From positions 1 to 64,000 of the forward strand of contig JAJFLQ010000046.1 of NCBI GenBank assembly GCA_021772615.1: a stretch of DNA of 64,000 bases. Reading direction: 5' to 3'. Source of the DNA: Verrucomicrobiota bacterium. GTDB lineage: Bacteria > Verrucomicrobiota > Lentisphaeria > JABSQK01 > JAJFLO01. This document shows, one piece after another, positions 38,358 through 46,313 of the stretch (positions are counted from its first letter, which is position 1; every line of letters begins with the position of its first letter). The notes under the pieces are model-generated. The model made no database searches. It had not been told where the DNA came from and saw nothing but the letters and a program-made list of their open reading frames with translations. A program made the translations under genes and the position numbers.

Positions 38358-39590
38358 ATGAGCCGGAAGCGAAGCGAATGTGACCCGACCCGGCTGTGTC
38401 TGACTGGAGGATGGTTCAGCAGCCGCAACGTCGGTGACAATGCGATTCTATGCGGCCTCTGCGATGCGTTGAGTCAGAGATCGGCCGTAGCACTTACCGT
38501 CTTCACCGCAGTGCCCGAGAACGTTCGCGACCATCACGGCCTACCAGCTATCGCGCCAAAATACGCACCGTTTTCCGCACTTGCGAAGATTCGTGGGTGC
38601 CATGGGTTGCTGTATACCGGAGGCACACCGTTCTACGACGATCCTGTGCACATGCTGTATTTCGCCATGCTTGCAACGGCGGCGCGAGCGTTTCGTGTGC
38701 CGGTCGTTGTGAGCGGAATTAGCCTGCGGACGCTGTCGAGGCCGCTTTGTCGGGCGATGACCCGTTATATTTGCCGATCCGCACGATATGTCGGTGCACG
38801 CGAGCACCGATCGCAAGCGTCACTGCGCGATTTGTTGTCCGCTGAAGTCGACATCCGGCTGTTACCCGACCCCGCGACGCAAATGCAGGCCATTTCAGCG
38901 TCTGCCGCAGAGGCCGAGCTAGCTGGGTATGGCGCAGGCGATGGCTTGCGCATCGGCATATGCCTGCGGGATCTGGCGACCTCGACGTCGTTTCAAAAAT
39001 CGCATTACAGCAGCCGTTTCACACCGGCTCATATCCATCATCTTACCGAGTCGCTGGTGCGATTGTGCCGTGTCGTCATCAAAAAACACCACGGCAAGAT
39101 CGTGTTTTTTCCGATGAATACCATCTCGCCGGACGACGATCGCGTTCCTGCGAGAGCGGTTGTGGATCGACTGGGTTCAGCCGGCGCCCACTGCCACGTT
39201 GTCGACCGCCAGTATGGTCCACGGGAAATGAAAGGCATGCTCGCGAGGATGACAGCAGTTGTCGGTGTTCGATTCCACTCGCTCGTACTTGCTGCATCGG
39301 CAGGGGTGCCGACGTACGCGCTGGGATACGCGCCCAAAAACCACGCGATTATGAAGTACTTCGGGCGAAGCGAATATTGCCAGGCGATTACCAAACTCAA
39401 AGGCGACAGATTAATCGATGGTATTGACCGGACCCTGCGCAATCTGGAATCCGAGCAGCGCTCGGTGGCATTGCGGAACGACGAGATCGATCGCGCGTTC
39501 GATAACGAGATTCGATTGGTAAAGAAGGTAATCGGCACCGATAACAAGGAAGTTAGGCAGTGGCATGACGGGATTCTTATGAAGAAGTGA
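38358..39590 (+). CDS. Polysaccharide pyruvyl transferase family protein
   Basis: This is a 410-residue protein starting at MSRKRSECDPTRLC (38358). It shows the polysaccharide pyruvyl transferase/CsaB pattern: N-terminal GGWFSSRNVGDNAILCGLCDAL, GLLYTGGTPFYDDP, and the C-terminal donor-site motif VVGVRFHSLVLAASAGVP. These enzymes transfer a pyruvate ketal from phosphoenolpyruvate to a sugar of a surface polymer, adding negative charge. It is cytoplasmic, acting on lipid-linked repeat units. Its stop overlaps the GTG start of the next gene by 4 bases (GTGA), so the PP-loop protein downstream is co-translated. Confidence 0.85.
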   Translation: MSRKRSECDPTRLCLTGGWFSSRNVGDNAILCGLCDALSQRSAVALTVFTAVPENVRDHHGLPAIAPKYAPFSALAKIRGCHGLLYTGGTPFYDDPVHMLYFAMLATAARAFRVPVVVSGISLRTLSRPLCRAMTRYICRSARYVGAREHRSQASLRDLLSAEVDIRLLPDPATQMQAISASAAEAELAGYGAGDGLRIGICLRDLATSTSFQKSHYSSRFTPAHIHHLTESLVRLCRVVIKKHHGKIVFFPMNTISPDDDRVPARAVVDRLGSAGAHCHVVDRQYGPREMKGMLARMTAVVGVRFHSLVLAASAGVPTYALGYAPKNHAIMKYFGRSEYCQAITKLKGDRLIDGIDRTLRNLESEQRSVALRNDEIDRAFDNEIRLVKKVIGTDNKEVRQWHDGILMKK

Positions 39591-40912
39591 TATTTTTACA
39601 GCAACCGAACATTCCGAAATGTATGACTGATTTGATCCGTATCAAGAGCATGGCCTTTCCTGACAAATATACCGTACGATTCGTCCTGACGGTCGACGGT
39701 GCGCTGCGACGTATTGTCAAGGATGATTTCTATGCGGCCTACAGTGTCCCGATTCAAACGATTCCCCAGCAGATTCTGTACATACCGCTGCTATCTTCCC
39801 TGTTGCCGTTGACCTGGGTATTCGATGCGGAATTGCAGATCGATGTAATTGACGCCGTCTACCACGACGCGATCACGAAGGTTAAGAAAGCGATGGCCGA
39901 CATGTATCCCGGACTGTCGTTCGGAGGTCAGTTGACGGTCGGCAGCATCGCTGCTACAGAGACAAAATCCGTCGCATCCAGAAAAATGTCCCTTTTCAGC
40001 GGCGGTGCGGATTCGATTGCGACCGCGGTTCGGCATTCGGAAGCGGACTTGTCTTTGGTCACCATCTGGGGAGTGGACATCGGTACGAAGGACAAAAAGG
40101 CGTGGGATGCGACCCGCCGCCGGGTCCAAAATTACGCAGATACACATGGGTTGTCCGCGGACTACGTCACGTGCAATTTTCGAGAGTTCATTGATGTGCG
40201 GCATTTAGACAACCGCTTTCGTGCATCTATAGGGCACTGGTATCGTTTTATTTGCGGCCCTGCGCTCTTGGGCGTAACCGCACCGTTGACGTACCTGAAT
40301 TCTGCTTCTACGGTTTTCATCCCGGCAACGCATTTTCGTGGATTTGACTATCCCTGGGGGAGCAGTCCGCGTATTGATAATCATGTGAGGTGGTCCGGCG
40401 TTCGGGCGGTTCACGACGGATATGACCTCACTCGCACGGAAAAATTGGCGGTGATCGATCAGGCGTGGCCCGATCAGCCATTGCTGGTATGCGTCGTCGG
40501 TACGGGGTTTTCCGGTCGAAACTGCGGCCGCTGTGAGAAATGTTCGCGGACGATCGCCGGGTTGGCAGTGACTGGTATTGATCCGCGGCGACATGATCTC
40601 CCGGTTGATGCTACGACCTTCGACGGCATTCGTCACGCCTTCGAGCATGACGTTTTCGCTGTGTCAGAAAGCACCGTATGCTTTTGGCGCGACATTCAGG
40701 ACCGCATCGCCGATCGGCCGACGATCGATCTCACTGGTAGTGATGCTTTCTTCGACTGGCTGTCTACTGTTGACCTGAACGCGATGCAAGCCCGTTCCAA
40801 GCCTCGGCACACAGGTGTCCGTCGGCTGTTGGGCACGTTGGCGTGCATGCTGCCGCGGCCGTTGCGTATGTTGGCGAAACGCAGCTATTACGCCGTTTTC
40901 AGAGATTATTGA
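39587..40912 (+). CDS. PP-loop ATP pyrophosphatase-like protein with CxxCxxC motif
   Basis: This is a 441-residue protein from GTG 39587, or 429 from ATG 39623. The PP-loop SGGADS lies at residues 138-143, marking an ATP-adenylating enzyme of the N-type ATP pyrophosphatase superfamily (asparagine synthase, QueC, ThiI, tRNA sulfurtransferases). A CGRCEKC motif (C313, C316, C319) could bind zinc or an iron-sulfur cluster. No tRNA-binding domain is obvious, and the gene sits in a sugar-polymer cluster, so amidation or thiolation of a sugar or its substituent is a reasonable but unproven guess. The family is not one I can name. Confidence 0.7.
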   Translation: MIFLQQPNIPKCMTDLIRIKSMAFPDKYTVRFVLTVDGALRRIVKDDFYAAYSVPIQTIPQQILYIPLLSSLLPLTWVFDAELQIDVIDAVYHDAITKVKKAMADMYPGLSFGGQLTVGSIAATETKSVASRKMSLFSGGADSIATAVRHSEADLSLVTIWGVDIGTKDKKAWDATRRRVQNYADTHGLSADYVTCNFREFIDVRHLDNRFRASIGHWYRFICGPALLGVTAPLTYLNSASTVFIPATHFRGFDYPWGSSPRIDNHVRWSGVRAVHDGYDLTRTEKLAVIDQAWPDQPLLVCVVGTGFSGRNCGRCEKCSRTIAGLAVTGIDPRRHDLPVDATTFDGIRHAFEHDVFAVSESTVCFWRDIQDRIADRPTIDLTGSDAFFDWLSTVDLNAMQARSKPRHTGVRRLLGTLACMLPRPLRMLAKRSYYAVFRDY

Positions 40913-40927
40913 CAAGGTACGCGTCAC

Positions 40928-42451
40928 ATGATGAGCTTCCGTTACCGCAGTACACCGTCGTGGCCGCCGCTGGCCTGGTGCGCGCGCTGTGGTGATGCCT
41001 CCGGCGGCATCGACGTTTTTCATGGCGCGAATGTCGAGACCAGTACGGACTGGTTTTGTGAGGCGGTATGGGATCAGCCGTACGAAAACGGCGACTTCGA
41101 TCTGACCGATATCGTTTTTGGCTCTGGTGGAAGAATTCGTGACGGTCACATTCGGTTTGTGACATCGGGATCGACCGTTGACCGATTACATTCGCTGACG
41201 ACCGGAACGGTTACGACGATTTCGAATTCGTTGCCGTGTATATTGGCCGTTAGCGGCGCCCGCCTTCCACTCGAATATTCGGGATACTTCGATGATTTCG
41301 AGTCCATTCAATACGGTCTTCGGAGGTACATGCCGTTTGTGCACACGTCGATGGGGCCCGTCCGATTGACGTATTTTCATAACCTGCTGCTTACGAGCAA
41401 TGGCGTGGAGGTCGATGAAAAGCGCCGAATCGTTCGTGATTTCAGCTCATTTTCACGGTATCGCGAATGTATCGACAACGCGATCGGATCGATCGCCGCA
41501 AATATGGCGTCCACGTCGCGTTCTCGCACCTACAGCATGCTTGGGACGATCTCGACCGGATACGACTCACCCACGGTGGCAACGCTCTGTGTTGCCCATG
41601 GTCTCAGCGAAGCCGTCACGTTTGACCGATCGAAGCACGATGAATCCGATAGCGGAAGCGAAATCGCCCGACACCTGGGTGTTCGGCTGCATGAGATTCC
41701 GCGCCGCACATGGCAAGAGGACACGTTTGTCGACGTGCCGTTTATTGTGGGTAACGCACGCGGTCAGGATGTTTTCTTCGCCGGTGCACATGAGCACCTG
41801 TCCGATCGCGTACTCATGACGGGTTTTCATGGCGACAAAGTGTGGGATCTGCATACAACCCGGTTGAGCGACGACATTGTCCGCGGTGATCCATCGGGAT
41901 TGTCGCTGTGCGAATACCGACTGCACGCCGGGTTCATACATTGTCCCGTGCCGTTCATAGGCGTGCGTCAGATTCGTGATATCAATCGAATCTCGCGACT
42001 TCCGGAAATGGCTGAATGGTCCGTTCCCGGTGATTACAACCGGCCGATCTGTCGACGAATCGTCGAATCCGCGGGGATTGGCCGGGGCCTGTTCGGCACG
42101 ACGAAAAAAGCCGGCGCCGTTCAGTTCTTCAAGCGCAGTATTGCGTTAGCTCCGGCGACTTCCGATGCCTTCGGGCTGTGGCTCACTGAACATCGGCGAG
42201 ACCTTCGAATCAATCGTTGTCTGCCCTTTTCGTTCGCCGACAATAGGTGTTTTAACGCCTTGCAGATAGGCGCGGCGGCATCCGGTTGTTGGTTGGCGCG
42301 CCGATCGTTGAATCTGAAGCCTTACCAATGGTTCACGCGCAAGCTCGAAGGCTTCGGGAACAAGGACTACCGATTTCGCCAGATCTATCCATGGGCAGTG
42401 GAGATGGCGACGCGTCGCTACCCAACCGACACACTTGACGACGGCGGATAG
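40928..42451 (+). CDS. Asparagine synthase-like PP-loop protein
   Basis: This is a 507-residue protein beginning 15 bases after the previous stop. The PP-loop variant TISTGYDSPTVATL (STGYDS at 209-214) and the helix pattern around it match the asparagine synthase B synthetase domain, but the N-terminal 165 residues lack the Cys2 glutaminase signature. Any nitrogen would come from elsewhere, or the enzyme uses another nucleophile. It follows another PP-loop protein directly, so the two probably act on the same surface-polymer precursor. It is the last plus-strand gene before the integron island. Confidence 0.7.
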   Translation: MMSFRYRSTPSWPPLAWCARCGDASGGIDVFHGANVETSTDWFCEAVWDQPYENGDFDLTDIVFGSGGRIRDGHIRFVTSGSTVDRLHSLTTGTVTTISNSLPCILAVSGARLPLEYSGYFDDFESIQYGLRRYMPFVHTSMGPVRLTYFHNLLLTSNGVEVDEKRRIVRDFSSFSRYRECIDNAIGSIAANMASTSRSRTYSMLGTISTGYDSPTVATLCVAHGLSEAVTFDRSKHDESDSGSEIARHLGVRLHEIPRRTWQEDTFVDVPFIVGNARGQDVFFAGAHEHLSDRVLMTGFHGDKVWDLHTTRLSDDIVRGDPSGLSLCEYRLHAGFIHCPVPFIGVRQIRDINRISRLPEMAEWSVPGDYNRPICRRIVESAGIGRGLFGTTKKAGAVQFFKRSIALAPATSDAFGLWLTEHRRDLRINRCLPFSFADNRCFNALQIGAAASGCWLARRSLNLKPYQWFTRKLEGFGNKDYRFRQIYPWAVEMATRRYPTDTLDDGG

Positions 42452-42613
42452 ACGCGGGCGATCGATCCTCGGACCGCCTCATTGGCCACCCTTAGCGGTT
42501 TTGCGCGAGATTTATTCGGCCGTTGAGAAATATCGTTACACCCCAAAACCAATGTCGCTTGCAGCTACATGTCAAGAGTCTGTTCGCCAAACCGTTGGTG
42601 GAAGCGGCAGCGT

Positions 42614-42690
42614 GTAGCCACGTCTCTGTGAGACGTGCCGTTCTGACATTTCTTTGCGTTGTGTGGCACGGCTCACAGAGCCGTGGCTAC
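42614..42690. repeat. 26-bp-arm inverted repeat (GTAGCCACG type)
   Basis: Left arm 42614-42639 (starting GTAGCCACGTCTCTGTGAG) pairs with right arm 42665-42690 with two symmetric mismatches. Each arm is itself palindromic around CTCTGTGAG. This is a REP-like element just outside the left direct repeat. Confidence 0.65.
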
Positions 42691-42699
42691 ATCCGTAGC

Positions 42700-42971
42700 G
42701 AAATGGATCTCGCGCAGAGACGCAAAGCCGCAAAGAAAGGAAAAAGGCATAATCACCCAGCAAACAATAACCAGAGTTCGACAGAGCTGTAACGTTGAAC
42801 GTCCATTTTATCAACACGCCGCGTCCAGGGTGTAGGCGAGCGCTTTACAGTTCGCGCGAATTCTGCGGTTTACCCGCCCGAGTAAGTGTAAAGCGGTCGC
42901 CGACACCCCTGCTAAACAACGCAAGAATGATGGCATTCAACCTTTCACACGTTTGAGCCTACGCTATCGAG
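42700..42971 (+). repeat. Left direct repeat flanking the integron island
   Basis: These 272 bases are repeated in the same orientation at 47922-48196, roughly 88-90% identical by eye with small indels. It begins with a GGATCTCGCGCAGAGACGCA word, holds the ACGTCCATT word seen in the attC-like sites, and ends at GCCTACGCTATCGAG. It has no coding pattern. Confidence 0.8.
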
Positions 42972-43272
42972 TTATGTTCACTGACCGGAAAGCCAGTGAG
43001 CGACACGCTGCAGACGTGACACAATACGTCACGGCCTGCTCGCCCCGTGCCAACTCATTTCCGACGTCATGACGGTCTCAAAATGAGGACATGTGCTCAG
43101 ATTCATGCAATGCTCCGTCGAATTCGGCGCGCAGAATTCGACGCTGAAAATATCTAACCATCTTATATAAAATAGAATACATATGTCAGGCAAGAACATG
43201 GCCAGCGTATTGCTATTCCACTGTGATTGCTCAATGAATAACACACTTTCATCAGATAAAGGAATACACGCC

Positions 43273-43395
43273 ATGGATACTGCCACTCAGACAACAACCG
43301 TAGAACAGTCATTCCACACCAATATCGATTTCGCTCTCAATGCTGCGATTGCCATCGTCGGCGTTCTCGGACTCATACGTCTGTTTCCGGTCTAA
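43273..43395 (+). CDS. Small 40-residue membrane protein
   Basis: The product begins MDTATQTTTVEQSF and ends with one hydrophobic helix, LNAAIAIVGVLGLIRLFPV. Support that it is a gene: AAAGGA lies 10 bases before the ATG (43257-43262), and a strong rho-independent terminator follows the stop (43481-43520). An in-frame ATG at 43183 would give 70 residues, but the added part looks non-coding. The function is unknown. Its single helix at the C-terminus would fit a small toxin-like or membrane regulatory peptide, or a subunit. It lies between the left repeat and the integrase remnant. Confidence 0.55.
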   Translation: MDTATQTTTVEQSFHTNIDFALNAAIAIVGVLGLIRLFPV

Positions 43396-43480
43396 CGCTT
43401 AACCGCGGCCACAACGCGAACACGCACCCCCCACAATGCCAGGCCATATCAGACTGGCATAACATCTTCCCCCCCCATAA

Positions 43481-43520
43481 CTGGCCCGTTTCCCGCAAGG
43501 GAGGCGGGCCAGTTTTATTT
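43481..43520 (+). terminator. Rho-independent terminator
   Basis: Arms CTGGCCCG (43481-43488) and CGGGCCAG (43505-43512) form a perfect GC stem, with inner TCCC/GGGA pairing, followed by TTTTATTTT. Transcripts from the small gene upstream would stop here. Confidence 0.85.
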
Positions 43521-43593
43521 TCGGTTTTTCGTGCATTCCCTTTCTTGTAACGTTCACCCACCAACGTTCAGGCGTAATCCGGCTGCCACCCGA

Positions 43594-44135
43594 CGAATGC
43601 CGAAAGGTATGCGGTGTCACGCGTTTAGGAATTCCAAGCATTCGAACGGCGTTCTTTATGGCTGCCGTCACATGTTCGGGGTAGGCATGATACCGACGAA
43701 ACGCATCGCTGTCTCGCACTCTCGTCAGCGTCGCTGCAGGAAAAAACCATTGCCACGCCGGCTCACGGGATGCGGCAGTATATTTTTTCTCACCGACAAT
43801 ACCACCGGGATATATCGCTGCCTCTTTGCTCGCACAACCCCTTCGATCTTACCATACTCCCGACCCAGAACATGCCGGAAGAAAAACAGAAGCGCGTTGA
43901 ATGCCTGGTTCTGTGTGGACGCGGCCACACGCTTTTTCGTAGCCAGATGAGTAAGAAACGACTTTACGTCCTCAGCAATCAGAGAAGCCGGGGTCTTGCT
44001 TCGCGTGAATGATTGAAACGTCGCCACCCACCCTCTGTACGCTGTCAACGTTTTCGGCGAATCGTTTCTAATCTGAATAGCCGCAGCCAATTCTGCATAC
44101 TCCTTTTCCCAGGAATTCAGGAAATGGATCAGCAT
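43594..44135 (-). pseudogene. intI: Degraded integron integrase (intI)
   Basis: The N-terminal fragment (44135 to about 43785) has the integron-integrase core-binding domain: SPKTLTAYRGWVATFQSF, the typical STQNQAFNALLFFFRHVLGR, and VVRAKRQRYIPVVL. The C-terminal fragment, in another frame (about 43700-43594), has RRYHAYPEHVTAAIKNAVRM and PHTFRHS with the catalytic H-x-x-R. The middle, which would include the first catalytic Arg and the IntI-specific helix, and everything after TFRHS including the nucleophile Tyr are gone. The gene is dead. Its direction, divergent from the cassette-like genes to its right, is the normal integron layout. Confidence 0.85.
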
Positions 44136-44346
44136 GGACGTGGATGAAAGAAATTTCGGTTACCGCGACGGCGCCATCTGTGAGGATATCATATTTATTT
44201 TGACAAATAGTGTCCGAAACCCATGTTGCGAGTCCGGCGATCTACGCCTACAGTCCTACTTGGCGGCAAATCCTGCCTGTATGTGATAAATCGTGCAGTG
44301 CGGGAGGAGGGCGCCGTGAAGCGCAAATCTGTTAGGATAATCACGT
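44136..44346 (+). promoter_or_regulatory. Possible attI/leader region of the integron
   Basis: By position this is where an attI site and the integrase promoter would lie, between intI and the first array palindrome. A GTTAGGA word at 44331-44337 is one base off the GTTRRRY recombination core. No ORF is supported. The assignment is by layout, not by a recognised attI sequence. Confidence 0.3.
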
Positions 44347-44589
44347 GTTCTGGCGACTCGCTTCGCTCGCGCCAGAACAATGCGAATGCTACTGACTCCG
44401 CTTCGCTCCGCAGTAGATTCGCATTGTTCCACCGGACTGCGCTTCGCTTGCCCGGTGCAATCGCGGCGCTCACTGCGTTCGCTGCTTGTCCCTCCGCGCG
44501 AATCGCGCCTTGGAACAAGCCGCTTCACCTGACAGCACTGTCGTCACGCCTGCGGCCTGCCGCCAGTACCGCAGGTGAGCGCCGCGATT
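44347..44589 (+). repeat. Stacked attC-like palindromes without a gene, copy 1
   Basis: Four hairpins in a row: 44347-44378 (GTTCTGGCG/CGCCAGAAC); 44379-44425 (AATGCGAAT-CTACTG/CAGTAG-ATTCGCATT, with one unpaired G); 44430-44457 (CACCGG/CCGGTG); and 44521-44581 (CGCTTCACCTG/CAGGTGAGCG, with one unpaired T). The first three have CGCTTCGCT-type loops. Unpaired bases in a hairpin are typical of attC sites. Positions 44429-44589 recur at 46416-46584. Confidence 0.55.
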
Positions 44590-44629
44590 AGCCACGTATT
44601 TTTCTTAAGAATTAGAGCAGTAGGTATTT

Positions 44630-44806
44630 ATGCCAACATGTCCAGATTGCGGAGGAATAGGTATCGGAGGAAGTAATGCTCCATATCAAGGTGGAAACGA
44701 GGGCGCCGGTGGTGATTATAGTGGTATGAATGTTTGCCAAACCTGCCATGGTTCAGGCGAAGTTTCATCCGATTCAAAAAATGTTTCTGATAATGAATCC
44801 GAATAG
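44630..44806 (+). CDS. Small zinc-ribbon (DnaJ-type CxxCxGxG) protein, cassette gene
   Basis: This is a 58-residue protein, beginning MPTCPDCGGIGIGGSN. It has two CxxCxGxG motifs (CPDCGGIG at 4-11 and CQTCHGSG at 36-43), separated by a Gly-rich loop, then an acidic Ser/Asp tail. Two such motifs can form one zinc site as in half of the DnaJ zinc-finger domain. No J domain or other part is present, so it is a stand-alone mini-domain; a role as a zinc-binding adaptor is guessed. It lies on the plus strand after the first set of palindromes, with an attC-like hairpin about 50 bases after its stop, as expected for an integron cassette. Confidence 0.65.
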   Translation: MPTCPDCGGIGIGGSNAPYQGGNEGAGGDYSGMNVCQTCHGSGEVSSDSKNVSDNESE

Positions 44807-44855
44807 ATCCGATATTTAAAACATACAAATAGATGAGACGCTTTAAATGAAAATT

Positions 44856-44921
44856 GGCTAACCAGGCAATTTCACTCAGACGCCTCGCTATCGCTCGGCT
44901 CTGGTGAATTGCGGCGTTCGC
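44856..44921 (+). repeat. attC-like site after the zinc-ribbon cassette gene
   Basis: The left end GGCTAAC resembles the RYYYAAC core. The hairpin arms run from CAATTTCACTCAG (about 44868-44880) to CTGGTGAATTG (about 44901-44911), with unpaired T bases and a TCGCTATCGCT loop, and the right end is CGTTCGC. This fits attC architecture in outline. Confidence 0.55.
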
Positions 44922-44956
44922 AGACCGCTTTCGCGGCGTTCGCAGACCGCTTTCGC
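44913..44956 (+). repeat. Tandem 22-bp duplication
   Basis: The unit beginning GGCGTTCGCAGACCGCTT occurs twice without a gap (44913-44934 and 44935-44956). It overlaps the right end of one attC-like site and precedes the next, so it may record slippage or repeated recombination. Confidence 0.85.
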
Positions 44957-44963
44957 GGCCTGC

Positions 44964-45018
44964 GCTAACGCGTCAGAGTTGAGCTGCGCTCCCCCGGCTT
45001 GATAGCTGACGCGTTCGG
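44964..45018 (+). repeat. attC-like site directly before the 195-residue cassette gene
   Basis: Perfect 10-bp arms AACGCGTCAG (44967-44976) and CTGACGCGTT (45006-45015), with left core CGCTAAC and right end GTTCGGT. The next gene starts 9 bases later, the spacing typical of cassette genes. Confidence 0.6.
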
Positions 45019-45026
45019 TTTAGAGA

Positions 45027-45614
45027 ATGGAACCCGACAAAGATACGTTTAAATTTAGTATTGATGAACTTTGCAGCCGAATAGCAGTACTGACCGGTTG
45101 TATCATGGACTTCTGGGCTGATGGCGGATGGGCGCGCGACAACACTGCTAGGTTGCTTAGCAGTTCTCAGCTAGAATGGCAATCATCCTTGGCCAACAGC
45201 CTTGTCCGCTGGATTGACGCGGAGAGTGACGGAGATCTTATACTTGCGTGGGCAAATCTTGGAGCGTTGGTTGAGGGACAGCTCAAACTGTTTCTATGCG
45301 TTTACTACGATGACTATCAGGCCGATGTGAATGCCATTCAGAAGAAAGGGCAATTGGTAGACCCGGATCGATGCACGCTTGAGCAAATTCGGCACTTTTT
45401 TGTTAAGCGCATTTGGAATGCTGAAAGAAACTGGAATCCCTATGTTCAGATGGTGCAGAGTAGACGTAACACAATCCATGCCTATCAGCCTCGAGAACTT
45501 GGAACTTTTTCGGATTGGAGGGACGCGCTTGCTCTGCACCTGACCTTCGTGAGAGATACGGGAGGCGGGCTGCCGTATCCAGATGAGTACTTCAGCGGAT
45601 TACGAGAAAAATGA
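45027..45614 (+). CDS. Cassette-encoded protein of unknown function (195 residues)
   Basis: This is an alpha-helical, soluble protein; I do not recognise the family. It has an N-terminal helical region (FSIDELCSRIAVLTGCIMDF), a conserved-looking middle (AWANLGALVEGQLKLFLCVYY) and the segment SRRNTIHAYQPRELG near residues 145-159. The R146-x4-H151 arrangement inside a helix, with Asn after Arg, recalls the HEPN motif, which occurs in many RNases and toxin-like proteins; this is only suggestive. The gene starts 9 bases after one attC-like site and ends 2 bases before the next, so it is a complete integron cassette. Its AT-richer sequence differs from the surrounding polysaccharide genes. Confidence 0.75.
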   Translation: MEPDKDTFKFSIDELCSRIAVLTGCIMDFWADGGWARDNTARLLSSSQLEWQSSLANSLVRWIDAESDGDLILAWANLGALVEGQLKLFLCVYYDDYQADVNAIQKKGQLVDPDRCTLEQIRHFFVKRIWNAERNWNPYVQMVQSRRNTIHAYQPRELGTFSDWRDALALHLTFVRDTGGGLPYPDEYFSGLREK

Positions 45615-45615
45615 A

Positions 45616-45691
45616 ACCGAACAAAAAGATGGAGATCAATATCTTTTACTCGCTGCGCTCGTGTAAGATATGACTCATCTAATCGTTCGCC
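45616..45691 (+). repeat. attC-like site after the 195-residue cassette gene
   Basis: The left core ACCGAAC (45616-45622) pairs with GTTCGCC (45685-45691). Inside, AGATG pairs with CATCT, and AATATCTT with AAGATAT, around a CTCGCTGCGCTCG loop. The 76-bp length and mismatched double stem fit attC. Confidence 0.7.
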
Positions 45692-45715
45692 GTGAAAGAA
45701 AACGGGCATGTCACG

Positions 45716-46048
45716 ATGAAACTACCCAATGCCGATCGAGCATTCGTAGATGTCAAAAAATTGCAGAATTATTGCCTCAATCCGATGCATCCACGAGGCA
45801 AGCATAAAGCCAGAGTGTTTGCATCCGCTTTAGGATTGACCGAAGATGACGCGATCGAATTGAAGGAAGAAATCGTCAAATCGATTACGGGAGCACCATG
45901 CGATATCTCTGAGTCGGATCGATATGGCCAACGATACGTGGTAGACTTTGTGTATCACAGAGGCGGGCTTCAGGCAAAGGTTCGTACTTCCTGGATTATC
46001 AAATCTAATGAAAATTTTCCGAGAATGGTTAGTTGTTATATATTATAG
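45716..46048 (+). CDS. DUF6883-like protein, cassette gene
   Basis: This is a 110-residue protein from ATG 45716 (MKLPNADRAFVDVKKL); a GTG 24 bases upstream is also open. It matches the DUF6883 pattern: LPNADRAFVDVKKLQNYCLNP, HPRGKHKARVFASALGLTEDDAIELKEEI, YGQRYVVDFVY and KVRTSWIIKSNENFPRMVSCYI. Function is unknown, but DUF6883 genes very often neighbour DUF4926 genes in mobile or toxin-rich loci, and that is the case here (next gene 18 bases on). It starts 24 bases after an attC-like site, so the pair is carried as one two-gene cassette. Confidence 0.8.
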   Translation: MKLPNADRAFVDVKKLQNYCLNPMHPRGKHKARVFASALGLTEDDAIELKEEIVKSITGAPCDISESDRYGQRYVVDFVYHRGGLQAKVRTSWIIKSNENFPRMVSCYIL

Positions 46049-46066
46049 AAGGAGCAAGAAAAGGGT

Positions 46067-46282
46067 ATGAATACAGAAATCAAAGAGCTTGATGTGGTAG
46101 CTCTGCTCCACGATATCCCTGAAAAATGTTTATTGACCGGACATGTGGGAACAGTGGTCGAGATATTGGCCAATGGTGTGTTTGAAGTAGAGTTCATTGA
46201 TGACAATGGACGCACATATGCAACATCGGCGCTGAAGAAAGAAGAATTGCTTCTCCTCCACTACGAGTCCGTAGCTGCATAG
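46067..46282 (+). CDS. DUF4926-like protein, cassette gene
   Basis: This is a 71-residue protein with a good ribosome-binding site (AAGGAG, 46049-46054). It resembles DUF4926 (KELDVVALLHDIPEK, TGHVGTVVEILANGVFEVEFID, GRTYATSALKKEEL), a small SH3-like beta-barrel. It follows the DUF6883 gene by 18 bases, and an attC-like site begins 31 bases after its stop. Pairing with DUF6883 suggests the two proteins work together; a toxin-antitoxin or immunity role is possible but not shown. Confidence 0.8.
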   Translation: MNTEIKELDVVALLHDIPEKCLLTGHVGTVVEILANGVFEVEFIDDNGRTYATSALKKEELLLLHYESVAA

Positions 46283-46313
46283 ACTACTGAAGCCAGCCAG
46301 GCAGTGGAGACCA

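Noticed and set aside
44223..44591. Plus-strand 122-codon frame through the palindrome block
   Set aside because: Its codons come from stacked hairpins and the frame has no family pattern; the block is better read as attC-like DNA.
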